From: CAZWRV01 sp964636325
GTDB taxonomy: Bacteria; Verrucomicrobiota; Lentisphaeria; Victivallales; GWF2-50-93
Direction: 5' to 3'
Assembly: GCA_964636325.1 (NCBI GenBank)
Contig: CAZWRV010000023.1
Span: 1-64,000, forward strand
Length of the DNA: 64,000 nt
Below the pieces are notes generated by a model that saw only the letters and a list, made by a program, of their open reading frames with translations, made no database searches and was not told the DNA's origin. Shown one piece after another: positions 34,917 to 42,961 of the stretch. Position numbers and translations under genes: made by a program. Every line of letters begins with the position of its first letter. The first letter of the stretch is position 1.

Positions 34917-34964
34917 GCAGATTTCCTGACCCCCATCTCTTTTTCCCACGGATGAGGATGTCTG
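34917..34964. repeat. short copy of repeat family R7
   Basis: CAGATTTCCTGACCC and GAGGATGTCTGA are the same inverted ends as at 30688-30838, here only 48 bp apart, with CATCTCTTTTTCCCACG between them. It lies just upstream of the start of the TIM-barrel gene. Confidence 0.5.
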
Positions 34965-35093
34965 AGTTTGCATGCGCCATTCTGTCATCTTGCATATCTG
35001 TAATTATAGCATCCGGCAGGAATTATTCACGGGCGCCGAACAATTCATTGCCGCTCCTTTGAATCATCCGCGGATTCGGCCTATATTCATTAT

Positions 35094-35239
35094 GAGGTGA
35101 TTGCAAAACTAAGTTTTGCATCCCTGGTGTCGGGTGTCAGTAAATTCAGGAAAAACAAGTGATAATGTTTTTTTCATCCTGCTGACACCTGGACACTGAC
35201 ACCTGGACACCGCCAATTGCAGACTTTTGCGATTGGCCC
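35094..35239 (-). repeat. dispersed element, family R2, copy B
   Basis: About 146 bp, a reverse-orientation homologue of 968-1123: GAGGTGATTGCAAAACT at one end, GGCCAATCGCAAAAG reading in from the other, with CTGGTGTCGGGTGTCAG and GACACCTGGACACTGACACC inside. It ends 30 bp before the oxidoreductase start, as copy A ends about 28 bp before the lipoprotein start. Confidence 0.75.
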
Positions 35240-35269
35240 ATATGTATTCATTTAACCGAGGGTTTTCAG

Positions 35270-36166
35270 ATGGGAAAAGAAACTAAGGTCGCGCTTGTCG
35301 GACTGGACACTAGCCACACGGTCGAATTCGTGAAACGTATGCAGGCGCCGGACTGCCCGCCGGACCAGAAGGTGGAGGGATTGAGGGCGGCAAGCTGCCT
35401 CCGCTTCCCCTCGCCCTTCCAGAGCGAGGAAGGGCAGGACGCCCGGCAGAAGCAGCTTGAAGGATGGGGCGTGAAAGTCATGCGCAACTTCGACGAGGCC
35501 GTCAGCGGCTGCGATGCGATCATGATAGAGATCAACGATCCATCCTTCCACCTCGAATACTTCAAGAAGTGCGCAAATCTGAAGAAGCCCATATTCCTCG
35601 ACAAGCCACTTGCCGACAAAATCGGCAGCGGAGCCGAGATAGCGCGGATTGCGAAGGAAAAGGCGCTCAGAATTTTCTCGTCTTCGTCCTTGCGCTTCGT
35701 TCCAGAGCTGCTCGGCGCCTGTGCGGAAATGCCGGCATCCCCCTATGCGACGGTCTACGGCCCGCTAGGCGAAGCGCCCGCGGGGAGCTCGGTCGTGTGG
35801 TATGGAGTCCACGCCTTCGAGATGCTTGAAAGGGCGATGGGGATCGGCGCGTCATGCGTGACCTCGCTGGCCGCCGGCTCCGGCGTCGTCGCCGTAATAG
35901 ACTATCCCGACAGAAGGAGAGGCATCGTCGAGCTCACCATAGGAGCATGGCAATACGGGGGCTGCCTCAGGAACGGCTCAAAGGCGGTCGCATTCTCCGT
36001 CGACATGTCCAGAGCATACAAGCTCGAGCTTGACGAAGTCGCAAAATTCTTCGGCGGCGGAGAACCGCCGGTCGCAATGGAAGACACCGTCGAAGTCATG
36101 GCGCTCCTCGACGCCGCGGACCGCTCCGCGAAAAGCGGAAGAACCGAGGCGGTCTACCGCAAGTAG
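35270..36166 (+). CDS. Gfo/Idh/MocA family oxidoreductase
   Basis: A 298-residue NAD(P)-dependent oxidoreductase-like protein. The N-terminus has TKVALVGLDTSHTVEFVKRM in place of the usual GxGxxG, then GCDAIMIEINDPSFHLEYF and the family signature KKPIFLDKPLADKIGSGAEI. The C-terminal part has a sheet domain (VVWYGVHAFEMLERAMG; GIVELTIGAWQYGG). It is shorter than typical members (about 330-400). The Thr-Ser-His in VGLDTSHT is found in Planctomycetota/Lentisphaerota relatives. It probably acts on a sugar or inositol derivative. Repeats flank it on both sides, and it is alone on this strand. Confidence 0.85.
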   Translation: MGKETKVALVGLDTSHTVEFVKRMQAPDCPPDQKVEGLRAASCLRFPSPFQSEEGQDARQKQLEGWGVKVMRNFDEAVSGCDAIMIEINDPSFHLEYFKKCANLKKPIFLDKPLADKIGSGAEIARIAKEKALRIFSSSSLRFVPELLGACAEMPASPYATVYGPLGEAPAGSSVVWYGVHAFEMLERAMGIGASCVTSLAAGSGVVAVIDYPDRRRGIVELTIGAWQYGGCLRNGSKAVAFSVDMSRAYKLELDEVAKFFGGGEPPVAMEDTVEVMALLDAADRSAKSGRTEAVYRK

Positions 36167-36175
36167 CGGAGATTC

Positions 36176-36306
36176 TCCTCTGAAACTTGCCTCTAAGCGG
36201 CGCAGACATTCCTGTCCGCGATTCCGCAGGTAGGAATACCTGCGCTACACCGAGTTTCCCATCGACAGAACCGCATATGTCGCAGATCGGCGTTTCCTGA
36301 AATTTG
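36176..36306 (+). repeat. composite repeat: R3a double hairpin plus R3b unit
   Basis: R3a (36176-36248): CTCCTCTGAAACTTGCCT, then CGCAGACATTCCTGTCCGCG and CGCAGGTAGGAATACCTGCG, ending CTAC. R3b (36250-36306): CCGAGTTTCCCATCGACAGA and TCGCAGATCGGCGTTTCCTG. The same two units are neighbours in reverse at 3971-4178. It fills the gap between convergent genes. Confidence 0.75.
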
Positions 36307-36314
36307 ATCTGAAG

Positions 36315-37151
36315 TCAGAACGCCGGATCCTGGGTGGTCTGGGTGTTCCAGCTGTAGCTGCCGTTCATCCAAGGGCACGGCAGATCCGTCTGGGCCGCCA
36401 CCGGCCCTCCGCCGCGGGTGCGCGACTCGACATGCCCGTCGTTGAACGCGCAGTTGCGGTCGTAGGGCATGTAGTTCGTCGCCGAGCCGCCCGTCCACCA
36501 TGCGATCCCTGGATTCCTGCCGTGCGGTTCGCGCATTATCCAGCCCTGGCTGCCCCAGGGGGCGATCATCAGGGTAGGACATACGAAGAGCGTGCGCATG
36601 CCTTTTGTCACAAGCTTGACGTTCACATCGCGGATCAGGCTCTGCTGCTGCGGCTGGTAGCCGGATCCCGCAGGCCAGCGGTTCTGCGGATAGTCATAGA
36701 CCGTATAGTCCCCCTGGGAAAGCGGGCCGCCGTAATAGTAGTGGCCGTCACTCCCGTCGTCACCGGCATGCCAAGTCTCCCATATGTAGCCGCCGTAATA
36801 CCCGGTGCAGCTTGTCCCGCCGTCCGAATTGTACTTTCCGTCGATCATGAGCTGCTTCCAGAAGTGCCCCTGGCCGTAGGCGGTGAACCAGTCCGGCGCC
36901 AGGCTCTTGTCGCAGGACGCGGGAAATTCCATGTTGTCCGCGGCGTAGGCGTGCGCCGCCGCACCGGTCTGCTTAAGGTTGGCAACGCAGGCGATGCGGC
37001 GCGACTTCTCCTTCGCGTTCCTGAGGGCGGGGAGGAGCATAGATGCGAGGATCGCGATGATCGCGATTACGACCAGCAACTCGATGAGCGTAAAATATTT
37101 TCCGGATGAAAATATTTTACCGTTGGAATGGATTTGAGGGAACTGCTCCAT
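36315..37151 (-). CDS. pseudopilin-type secreted protein (prepilin N-terminal methylation motif)
   Basis: A 278-residue protein with a class III leader: about 25 residues of basic/polar leader, then KYFTLIELLVVIAIIAILAS and MLLPALRNAKEKSRRIACVA. Type IV pilin-like proteins are cleaved before the Phe by PilD-type peptidase and assembled or anchored through the hydrophobic helix. The C-terminal domain is rich in Gly, Tyr and Trp and ends with CAFNDGHVESRTRGGG, the DG-H part of the H-X9-DG region seen in Lentisphaerota and Planctomycetota pseudopilins. Start 37151 is chosen for AAGGAA upstream. It follows the pseudopilin at 37215 by 63 bp on the same strand. Confidence 0.88.
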   Translation of the reverse strand: MEQFPQIHSNGKIFSSGKYFTLIELLVVIAIIAILASMLLPALRNAKEKSRRIACVANLKQTGAAAHAYAADNMEFPASCDKSLAPDWFTAYGQGHFWKQLMIDGKYNSDGGTSCTGYYGGYIWETWHAGDDGSDGHYYYGGPLSQGDYTVYDYPQNRWPAGSGYQPQQQSLIRDVNVKLVTKGMRTLFVCPTLMIAPWGSQGWIMREPHGRNPGIAWWTGGSATNYMPYDRNCAFNDGHVESRTRGGGPVAAQTDLPCPWMNGSYSWNTQTTQDPAF

Positions 37152-37214
37152 TGCGTTTCCTTTCACTCTTATATCCATATATGCAAAGCGACTCAGGCAC
37201 TCAGCGACTTCCAT

Positions 37215-38042
37215 CTATTGTTCCGGCCCCTGCTTCCGGAAGAATTTCGCATGGCCGTCAAGCCATCCGATGTTGCAGTCCAAGGGGCCGCCCTCAAGAT
37301 AGTTCCAGTCGAAGCGCCGGTTGCCGTGCGGCGTAGTCATGGTGAAGTTCACGCCGTCGGAAGTTGAGAACCAGTATCGGCAAGAGATCATGGCGTAGTT
37401 GGTCTTCGGATTTGGAGGGACGCAGCGGTCAAGCGGTCCGTTGGTGCAGTCGACAGTGACAGTCTCGCCCCTGTTATACATATCCTCCCCTCCTTTTTTC
37501 CAGAAGTTGAAGGGACCCCACGGCTCCCAAGTCGCATGATGCCACAAGCTCATGCCCGGCACGAGGACCTTGAAATATGATTTCTGGGTGATGCTCCAGC
37601 CTATCTGGGGGTCCGTCTCCCATCCGTTCGGAGCTGCGCCTATCGGATAAGTCAGGGTTGCTCCCGAACTCGGGTTGTTCTTCGTAGTGCAGCACTGGCC
37701 GAGACCTGTTGCGAAGTTGTCGGGATTGACCTGCTGGGCCCATATCATCGAGTATCCGCGCACGATAGACCCGTTCGTATTTCCTGGGGCGCTGGGATGG
37801 GAGAGGACGCTTGGCAGGCTTTGATAGTCGACCTGGTAGGCAGCGATCAGCAGCAGAGACTGGCGCATGTTCGAAGTGCAGGAGATGATGTTCGCCTGCA
37901 TCCTTGCGTTGCGGAGCGCAGGCAGCAGCATCGCGGCGAGGATCGCGATGATCGCTATGACCACCAAAAGTTCTATCAGCGTGAAAACCTTGCTGAAAAT
38001 GGATTTGTTGCCTGCCGGGGGTAATCCTTCTCCGTCGAACAT
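37215..38042 (-). CDS. pseudopilin-type secreted protein (prepilin N-terminal methylation motif)
   Basis: A 275-residue protein. The leader is followed by KVFTLIELLVVIAIIAILAA and MLLPALRNARMQANIISCTS. The C-terminal half is Trp/Gly/Asn-rich (LWHHATWEPWGPFNFWKKGG) and ends with CNIGWLDGHAKFF, containing the DG-H motif. The ATG at 38042 is preferred because GGAGGG lies 7 nt upstream. It sits between the GntR-LacI regulator (upstream on the same strand) and another pseudopilin gene, so regulator-pilin-pilin could be one transcript, though an R2-like element lies after the regulator. The role is unknown; surface display near hydrolases suggests substrate capture. Confidence 0.88.
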   Translation of the reverse strand: MFDGEGLPPAGNKSIFSKVFTLIELLVVIAIIAILAAMLLPALRNARMQANIISCTSNMRQSLLLIAAYQVDYQSLPSVLSHPSAPGNTNGSIVRGYSMIWAQQVNPDNFATGLGQCCTTKNNPSSGATLTYPIGAAPNGWETDPQIGWSITQKSYFKVLVPGMSLWHHATWEPWGPFNFWKKGGEDMYNRGETVTVDCTNGPLDRCVPPNPKTNYAMISCRYWFSTSDGVNFTMTTPHGNRRFDWNYLEGGPLDCNIGWLDGHAKFFRKQGPEQ

Positions 38043-38073
38043 CGCAGCGCCCTCCATTTCTTGAGTTATACCT

Positions 38074-38186
38074 GAGGTGATTTCAAAACTCCCAAGGCGG
38101 TCATGGCAAGCATGGCCGTCCATGCTCGAAACGAGCATAAAAATGGTGGGACGCGCTTGCCGCGTCCGCAGTTTTGAAATTGCCCC
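38074..38186. repeat. inverted-end element, related to family R2
   Basis: GAGGTGATTTCAAAACT at the left and AGTTTTGAAATTGCCCC at the right form inverted ends about 80 bp apart. The left end differs from the 35094 element by one base (T for G in GATTGCAAAACT). The interior differs and contains GGGACGCGCTTGCCGCGTCC, itself a stem. It lies between the regulator stop and the pseudopilin start. Confidence 0.6.
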
Positions 38187-38205
38187 ACCCCTATCATCCT
38201 TTATC

Positions 38206-39318
38206 TCATTGATACGCCTGCAACCCGGAAGCCCTCTGGTGCATGGCCCTGCCCTCCTGCCGCATATTCTTGCAAGACGCAAGCGCCTCATGCTCGAAGA
38301 CGGCCGGCACAAGGATGTCGGGCTGGCGCCTTTTACCTTCGCGCTGGCAGCTGAGGCTTTTCACGTCGAGGCGGATCAGCGCGTCGCAGTCAAGCCCCAG
38401 GCGCATCACCGGCACACAGCTCGGCGGCCGGTCCGGGAAGTTGCAGTGGGCCACGACCGTCATCTCCTCCGGAATGCGCACGCCCGTCCGCGCAAGCCCT
38501 TCCGTGGCGGCCTCGACAAGATGGTCGTCACGTATTATGAGGGCGTCCGGACGCTCCTTTTCGGATAACCCCATGAGGAGCAGCGCGGCCTGACGCGCCG
38601 ACCAAGGATGCCAGGGGGTGCAGTTCTGCGTCAGCTTGGGGCTGCTCAGCTTCCTTGCGGCCAGATAAGATATGTCCTCCTCCATCTCCTCGCGGTGAAG
38701 ATACGATCCTATTACTGCTATCCTCCTCCGCCCGATTCCGGCAAGGTGGCCGACCGACTTCTCGAGGAAAAGACGATGGTCGAACATGATGCACGGGAAT
38801 GTGTCGCTCTCCCTGGCCCGGCCGTGGGCCACCCGGGGCAGGCCCTTCTGTACGAGAACTGGAGTATCCTCCAAGTTGTATGGAGGGTTTAGAAATATCA
38901 GGCCAGCCACGCGGTGCGACTCGACGTCTTCGATCAGCCGCCTGTAGCCTTCCGTCTCGATGTGGGCCTCCTCATAGCAGTAGGACGTGAACGTGCACCC
39001 CCCCTCCTCCGCCAGCCTCATCGCGGCCCGCTGCATCGACAGAAGAAAGCGCGACTCGGAAAACGGAATGTATGAGACAAGGCCGTATCGGCACAGGTGC
39101 GGCGGATTGTCCGAGACTATCGTCCCGCCGATCCCGCTCGTATGGACAAACCCGTCCCTGATGAGGCTGTTTATCGCCACCTGTATGGTCTGGTTGCTGA
39201 CGCCGAAGCGCCGCTGCAGCTCCACGCGCGTAGGCAGCCGGCTCCCGGGCTTGAACCTGCCGCCCACGATCTCCATCCGGAGATCATTCAGTATGCCGCC
39301 GTATTTCTGAACCGCCAC
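38206..39318 (-). CDS. GntR-family winged-helix regulator with LacI/GalR-type sensor domain, paralog 1
   Basis: A 370-residue transcription factor. Residues about 5-72 are a GntR winged helix (GGRFKPGSRLPTRVELQRRF; GVSNQTIQVAINSLIRDGFV). Residues about 80-340 resemble a periplasmic-binding-protein sensor of the LacI/GalR type (VAGLIFLNPPYNLEDTPVL; GRRRIAVIGSYLH; RPDALIIRDDHLVEAATEG; VVAHCNFP). The start is GTG. Paralogs are at 45630 and 62649; all share the SHCNFP/AHCNFP motif. A consensus promoter lies upstream. The ligand is probably a sugar or glycan fragment. It precedes two pseudopilins. Confidence 0.92.
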   Translation of the reverse strand: MAVQKYGGILNDLRMEIVGGRFKPGSRLPTRVELQRRFGVSNQTIQVAINSLIRDGFVHTSGIGGTIVSDNPPHLCRYGLVSYIPFSESRFLLSMQRAAMRLAEEGGCTFTSYCYEEAHIETEGYRRLIEDVESHRVAGLIFLNPPYNLEDTPVLVQKGLPRVAHGRARESDTFPCIMFDHRLFLEKSVGHLAGIGRRRIAVIGSYLHREEMEEDISYLAARKLSSPKLTQNCTPWHPWSARQAALLLMGLSEKERPDALIIRDDHLVEAATEGLARTGVRIPEEMTVVAHCNFPDRPPSCVPVMRLGLDCDALIRLDVKSLSCQREGKRRQPDILVPAVFEHEALASCKNMRQEGRAMHQRASGLQAYQ

Positions 39319-39345
39319 GGGAATGCGTCCATGTGAATATTTATC

Positions 39346-39385
39346 AATCTAGATTCATTATATATCATTTTAGACTATATGTCAA
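39346..39385 (-). promoter_or_regulatory. consensus promoter and palindrome for regulator paralog 1
   Basis: On the minus strand TTGACA (39380-39385) and TATAAT (39357-39362) are separated by exactly 17 bp, a perfect sigma-70 promoter. Immediately downstream of the -10 lies the 10-bp palindrome AATCTAGATT (39346-39355), well placed for a repressor. Autoregulation is inferred. Confidence 0.8.
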
Positions 39386-39668
39386 GGCGGCACTATGAAA
39401 TATTCCGCTTTTGAGGCTTTCACGTTATGGGTGAAAGCCGTTTCCCGCATATTTTCAACCCGCCTGGGTTGGCCGCATTCGCCATATCTGCTTCGTCAGC
39501 TTCAACTTGCAGTGGTTACCACAGCTGCGTCTTGCTGCCTTGCAGCTACGGCGAATGCGGCCAACTGCGGCAATTAGGATACTTTCTCAAAAAGTTCTAG
39601 CGCAAAAGCGTGCATGTGTCTATGGAATTCATTGAATTTTGGGTTGCGGGCGAAGCCCGCCTTAGGTT
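39386..39668. other. intergenic region with long inverted repeat and hairpins
   Basis: No gene is seen. A hairpin GGCTTTCAC/GTGAAAGCC (39415-39439) is followed by a perfect 16-bp inverted repeat GTTGGCCGCATTCGCC (39468-39483) and GGCGAATGCGGCCAAC (39550-39565), whose 66-bp interior contains GTGGTTACCAC. Near the GH38 stop, GCGGGCGAAGCCCGC (about 39647-39661) could be a weak minus-strand terminator stem without a T-run. Confidence 0.6.
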
Positions 39669-42446
39669 CTATCTTTTCCCCCACTTCGCCTTGAATGTCA
39701 CAATCCCATGAGCCGGCGCCTTGATTTTCACCGAGGGCCCTGAGAAAGATATCTTCCCGGCGGAATCTTTCTCCTCCGCAAGAGAAACAAGCTCGACAGT
39801 TTCCGGTTTCCTCTTGAAGCTTATCTCCCCGGATCCCTCCTTGTCCCCCGGATTCCAGACGCGGACTATGATTCCGTCGCCGGATTCGGACGGCTTGACC
39901 GCGGACAATGCGAGCGTGCCGACCGAGAATTCCATGAACGACTGCGTCGCAGGCCCCTTCCCCGACATGGGAGGGAATCCGCTTGCTCTGCTGCCCGTCT
40001 GTCTCGTTGAAATGCCTGCCTGCATCTTCGCAAGGGCGTCAAGCGCTTCAGTCCTCGGCAGCTCGCCGGCAAACGGCATCAGCGAATAGCGCAGAACGAT
40101 ACGTCCCTTCTCAAGGCCGTCGCTTTCTCCGCTGGTCGAGACCGTCTTGCGGAACGAGCGAAGCAGCGTCACCTGCATCGTCCTGCGAGAGTCGTTGATA
40201 ACTCCTCCTTCGTGGAGGCCAGAGGGGGATATGAAAGCAAGGCCGCGCTTCCCGTCGCCGACGGACTGTATCGAAAGGAAAGGCTTTTCCGAACGCTCCA
40301 TCTCCTGCCAGTCGAAAGTACCTGCATCAAGCGCAATAGACCTTTCCACAAAGTCGAACGGATGGTGTGCAAGGTAAGTCGTCGCCTTGACTGCGTCGGT
40401 CGGAAGGAGAAGCTTGAGCTGATGATCCTCGATATTGTTGTCTATCGTCGTCTCTACCTCCAGGCTCCTCGCCCCTTTCTTCAACATCACCAAGCTGCTT
40501 ATGCGCAGGTTCTCATCATGCTCCAGGCGCCTCTCCGAAGCGAAGTCGAAGCGAGCCGGAACCTTCATGTCGACGGTTATGCGGAAGCTCAATATCTTGG
40601 GACCATCGTTTACAGCCGACACCTGGGCGGCGCATGCCGAAGACAGGCACTTTAGATCATTTACGGAAGCCGTATGGAACCACCCGTCGCCGGTCTCCGC
40701 TACATCCTCGAACATGATAAGATCGGAATACTCCTGCCCGCTCTTCTTGTCCTTCAGCGAGACCGTCCCGTTCGACGCGATCTTGATCGAAATGAATTCG
40801 TTCTCGCCGGACAGTGGACCTGTCCTCAGCGTCCCGACGCTCCGGACCGGCCTTGTCGAGGGGGCGACCACAAAGGAAGTGAAGCCACATGACGGAAGAT
40901 CAAGCGTCGCGGCGACGGTGTATCTCCAAAGGAGTCCGTCGTTCTGATAGCAGAACTTCGCATGGCGCGAGCGTTCGACGTGCCTCGGAATAAATCCAAG
41001 AAGCTGGTATGGGATGTTCCTGCCTTCGGAGCTCCTCAGCTGGAACGACCTCACCCTCTGGCCGAAGAAACCCTCGGAATATTCCGTCGGCCAGTCGGCA
41101 GGAAGGTCGACGTCGAATATGACCGTTTCCTTACGCGGCACCGGCAGCGGATTGAAGACCGCAAGCGTGAACTCGTTCGGATTCTCCGCCAGGTCGGCGG
41201 CCTCGGCCGTCAGATGACCCATCGCCCGATTCTTCAACTGCTCGCCTATCACCATCGCCTGGTCGAAGCGGAACATCATGTCGCGATGGACCTGGTCGAT
41301 CGAACAACCGCAGATCGAATCATGCGCATGGTTCGAGATTATGTGTTCCCATGCGACTTCGAGGAACTTTTCCGGAATACACGCACCTTCGAGGTTGGAC
41401 AGCGCCACAAGCGGCTCCGCCCATTTCTGAATAAGATTCTGGCAGTCGTCGTTGGCCTGCTTCATCCGCACGCGTGCAGAGACGCAGTTAGGAATAAGCC
41501 AGAGGTAGCCGCAGCGCTCCTTGCTCGGTTCGCGCAGTTCGCCCCGCTTGACGGCGAGCTTTTTCACGCCTTTCCGAGCATCATTGAAAAACATCGGAAG
41601 CGTCGAATGCTCCGGTTCGACCTCGGGACACGCCTCGCGGATGAACTTGAGGTATTCGACTACGTTCGTCGCCGGCGGGATATGGTCCATCGAGTCCATG
41701 AGGCACAGAGTGTCACCGCCGCACCTTTTCAGCTCGTGCGAGACGTAGCCGGCCAGCTCCTTGCGGAAATGCTTTTCCTTGACAGACTTAATCTTATTCG
41801 GAACTCCCCCCGCCGCTTTCATGTCTGCCTTGAATTCGGCCATGTCGAGGAAAGTGTCGCCCTCGAGGATGGCTCGCGGCAGCGCGAACGCGCCGTAGCC
41901 CTGCGAATCCTGGAGCTTGAATACGAACGACTTCGTCCCGTCGGGAGACTGCCATTCAAAGAACATCGGAGTGGTCGACTCGTTAGTGCCGCGCCCGAGG
42001 ACGACGTCGCTTATCCCGAACCCGGCGAAAATCTGCGGCATCTGGGACGGATGGCCAAACATGTCGCAGATGAACCCCACCGGCATCGGCTCTGTGTTCC
42101 ATTCGCGACTTATCCGCCTGCCCATCAGAAGGTTGCGTATCAAAGCCTCGTCGCCGACGCAGAAAAGATCCGGCATCGTGTACCACGGGCCGACAAGAAT
42201 CCGGCCGTCCTCGATCAGCCTCGACAGGCGCCCCTTCATCTCCGGCCGTATCCTGACGTAGTCCTCAAGGACGCAGGTCTGGCCGTCGAGCTGGAAATAT
42301 CTGAAATCCTTGTTCTTCTCCATCAGCTCTATTAGATCGTCGAGGAGCTTCACAAGAAGCATCCTGAACTCCTGGTACGGCCTGTACCATTCCCTGTCCC
42401 AGTGCGTCCCCGAAATGTAGTGCGCCTTCTTCTTGGCTGTTTTCAT
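39669..42446 (-). CDS. alpha-mannosidase, glycoside hydrolase family 38
   Basis: About 925 residues. The GH38 zinc/catalytic motifs are clear: ISGTHWDREWYRPYQEFR near the N-terminus (His and Asp zinc ligands), and GFICDMFGHPSQMPQIFAGF with the catalytic nucleophile Asp at about 128. The acidic residues of the middle domain follow (CGGDTLCLMDSMDHIPPATN). SNHAHDSICGCSIDQVHRDM at about 370-390 is another family landmark. The C-terminal half is all beta. It removes alpha-linked mannose from glycans. No signal peptide is seen, so cytoplasmic processing of imported oligosaccharides is likely. The start could be 42446 (AAGGAG nearby, short spacing) or 42461. Confidence 0.92.
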   Translation of the reverse strand: MKTAKKKAHYISGTHWDREWYRPYQEFRMLLVKLLDDLIELMEKNKDFRYFQLDGQTCVLEDYVRIRPEMKGRLSRLIEDGRILVGPWYTMPDLFCVGDEALIRNLLMGRRISREWNTEPMPVGFICDMFGHPSQMPQIFAGFGISDVVLGRGTNESTTPMFFEWQSPDGTKSFVFKLQDSQGYGAFALPRAILEGDTFLDMAEFKADMKAAGGVPNKIKSVKEKHFRKELAGYVSHELKRCGGDTLCLMDSMDHIPPATNVVEYLKFIREACPEVEPEHSTLPMFFNDARKGVKKLAVKRGELREPSKERCGYLWLIPNCVSARVRMKQANDDCQNLIQKWAEPLVALSNLEGACIPEKFLEVAWEHIISNHAHDSICGCSIDQVHRDMMFRFDQAMVIGEQLKNRAMGHLTAEAADLAENPNEFTLAVFNPLPVPRKETVIFDVDLPADWPTEYSEGFFGQRVRSFQLRSSEGRNIPYQLLGFIPRHVERSRHAKFCYQNDGLLWRYTVAATLDLPSCGFTSFVVAPSTRPVRSVGTLRTGPLSGENEFISIKIASNGTVSLKDKKSGQEYSDLIMFEDVAETGDGWFHTASVNDLKCLSSACAAQVSAVNDGPKILSFRITVDMKVPARFDFASERRLEHDENLRISSLVMLKKGARSLEVETTIDNNIEDHQLKLLLPTDAVKATTYLAHHPFDFVERSIALDAGTFDWQEMERSEKPFLSIQSVGDGKRGLAFISPSGLHEGGVINDSRRTMQVTLLRSFRKTVSTSGESDGLEKGRIVLRYSLMPFAGELPRTEALDALAKMQAGISTRQTGSRASGFPPMSGKGPATQSFMEFSVGTLALSAVKPSESGDGIIVRVWNPGDKEGSGEISFKRKPETVELVSLAEEKDSAGKISFSGPSVKIKAPAHGIVTFKAKWGKR

Positions 42447-42490
42447 GCTCTCCTTTGTCATTGTTGCATGGAGGGATGAATGTGACAGCT

Positions 42491-42762
42491 ACACTCCTTT
42501 AGCGTGATAATTTGCATTTTGACGAGCAAGATTTGGGATTGGATTTTTTCGTTCCGACCGAGCGGCGGCATGAATTTCGTCCGAGGAATGAATGGAAAAA
42601 AACGGCCCAAAGATGCCCGCCGCAAAGCGGTTGCGGTCTTTTAGTTTTGCTCCGCACCCTTCGAGGGCCTTCGATACCTCGGTATCGGCGGTATCCCGGA
42701 ATGCGAAGCAATTTCCAAAATTTCCGCAATCAAAATGTAAATTTTTCAGCCTAAAGGAGTAT
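42491..42762 (-). mobile_element. 272-bp MITE-like element, family R1, full copy B
   Basis: Same 272-bp length as 28158-28429 and reverse oriented. Left end ACACTCCTTTAGCGTGATAA, right end TTTTTCAGCCTAAAGGAGTA plus T. It contains the same internal stems (CGATACCTCGGTATCG; CCGCAAAGCGGTTGCGG). It is inserted upstream of the GH38 gene. No coding capacity is recognised. Confidence 0.8.
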
Positions 42763-42796
42763 AACACACGACCGCAGTCCTCTTTGCCCTCAATGT

Positions 42797-42870
42797 CCTC
42801 CTCTGAAACTCGCCTGAAGTAACGCAGACATTCATGTCTGCGATTCCGCAGGTAGGAATACCTGCGCTAC
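42797..42870 (+). repeat. double-hairpin REP-like repeat, family R3a, copy C
   Basis: CCTCCTCTGAAACTCGCCTG then CGCAGACATTCATGTCTGCG and CGCAGGTAGGAATACCTGCG, ending CTAC. The best-preserved stems of the three copies. An R5 hairpin follows 7 bp later. Confidence 0.82.
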
Positions 42871-42876
42871 GCAAAT

Positions 42877-42913
42877 AAATATTCAGTGAACTACGCCCTT
42901 TCACTGAATATTT
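42877..42913. repeat. hairpin repeat, family R5, copy C
   Basis: AAATATTCAGTGAA / TTTCACTGAATATTTA stem with the ACGCCC loop, almost identical to 21645-21682. It lies downstream of the SGNH-like gene (minus strand), where it could act as a 3' structure. Confidence 0.8.
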
Positions 42914-42961
42914 AACTGATTTGCAGACACGCCGGCACTTTTCGCTTGCGGCTTTGCCGCC

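Noticed and set aside
40962..42335. A 457-codon plus-strand open frame
   Set aside because: Antisense to the GH38 gene whose catalytic motifs are intact.
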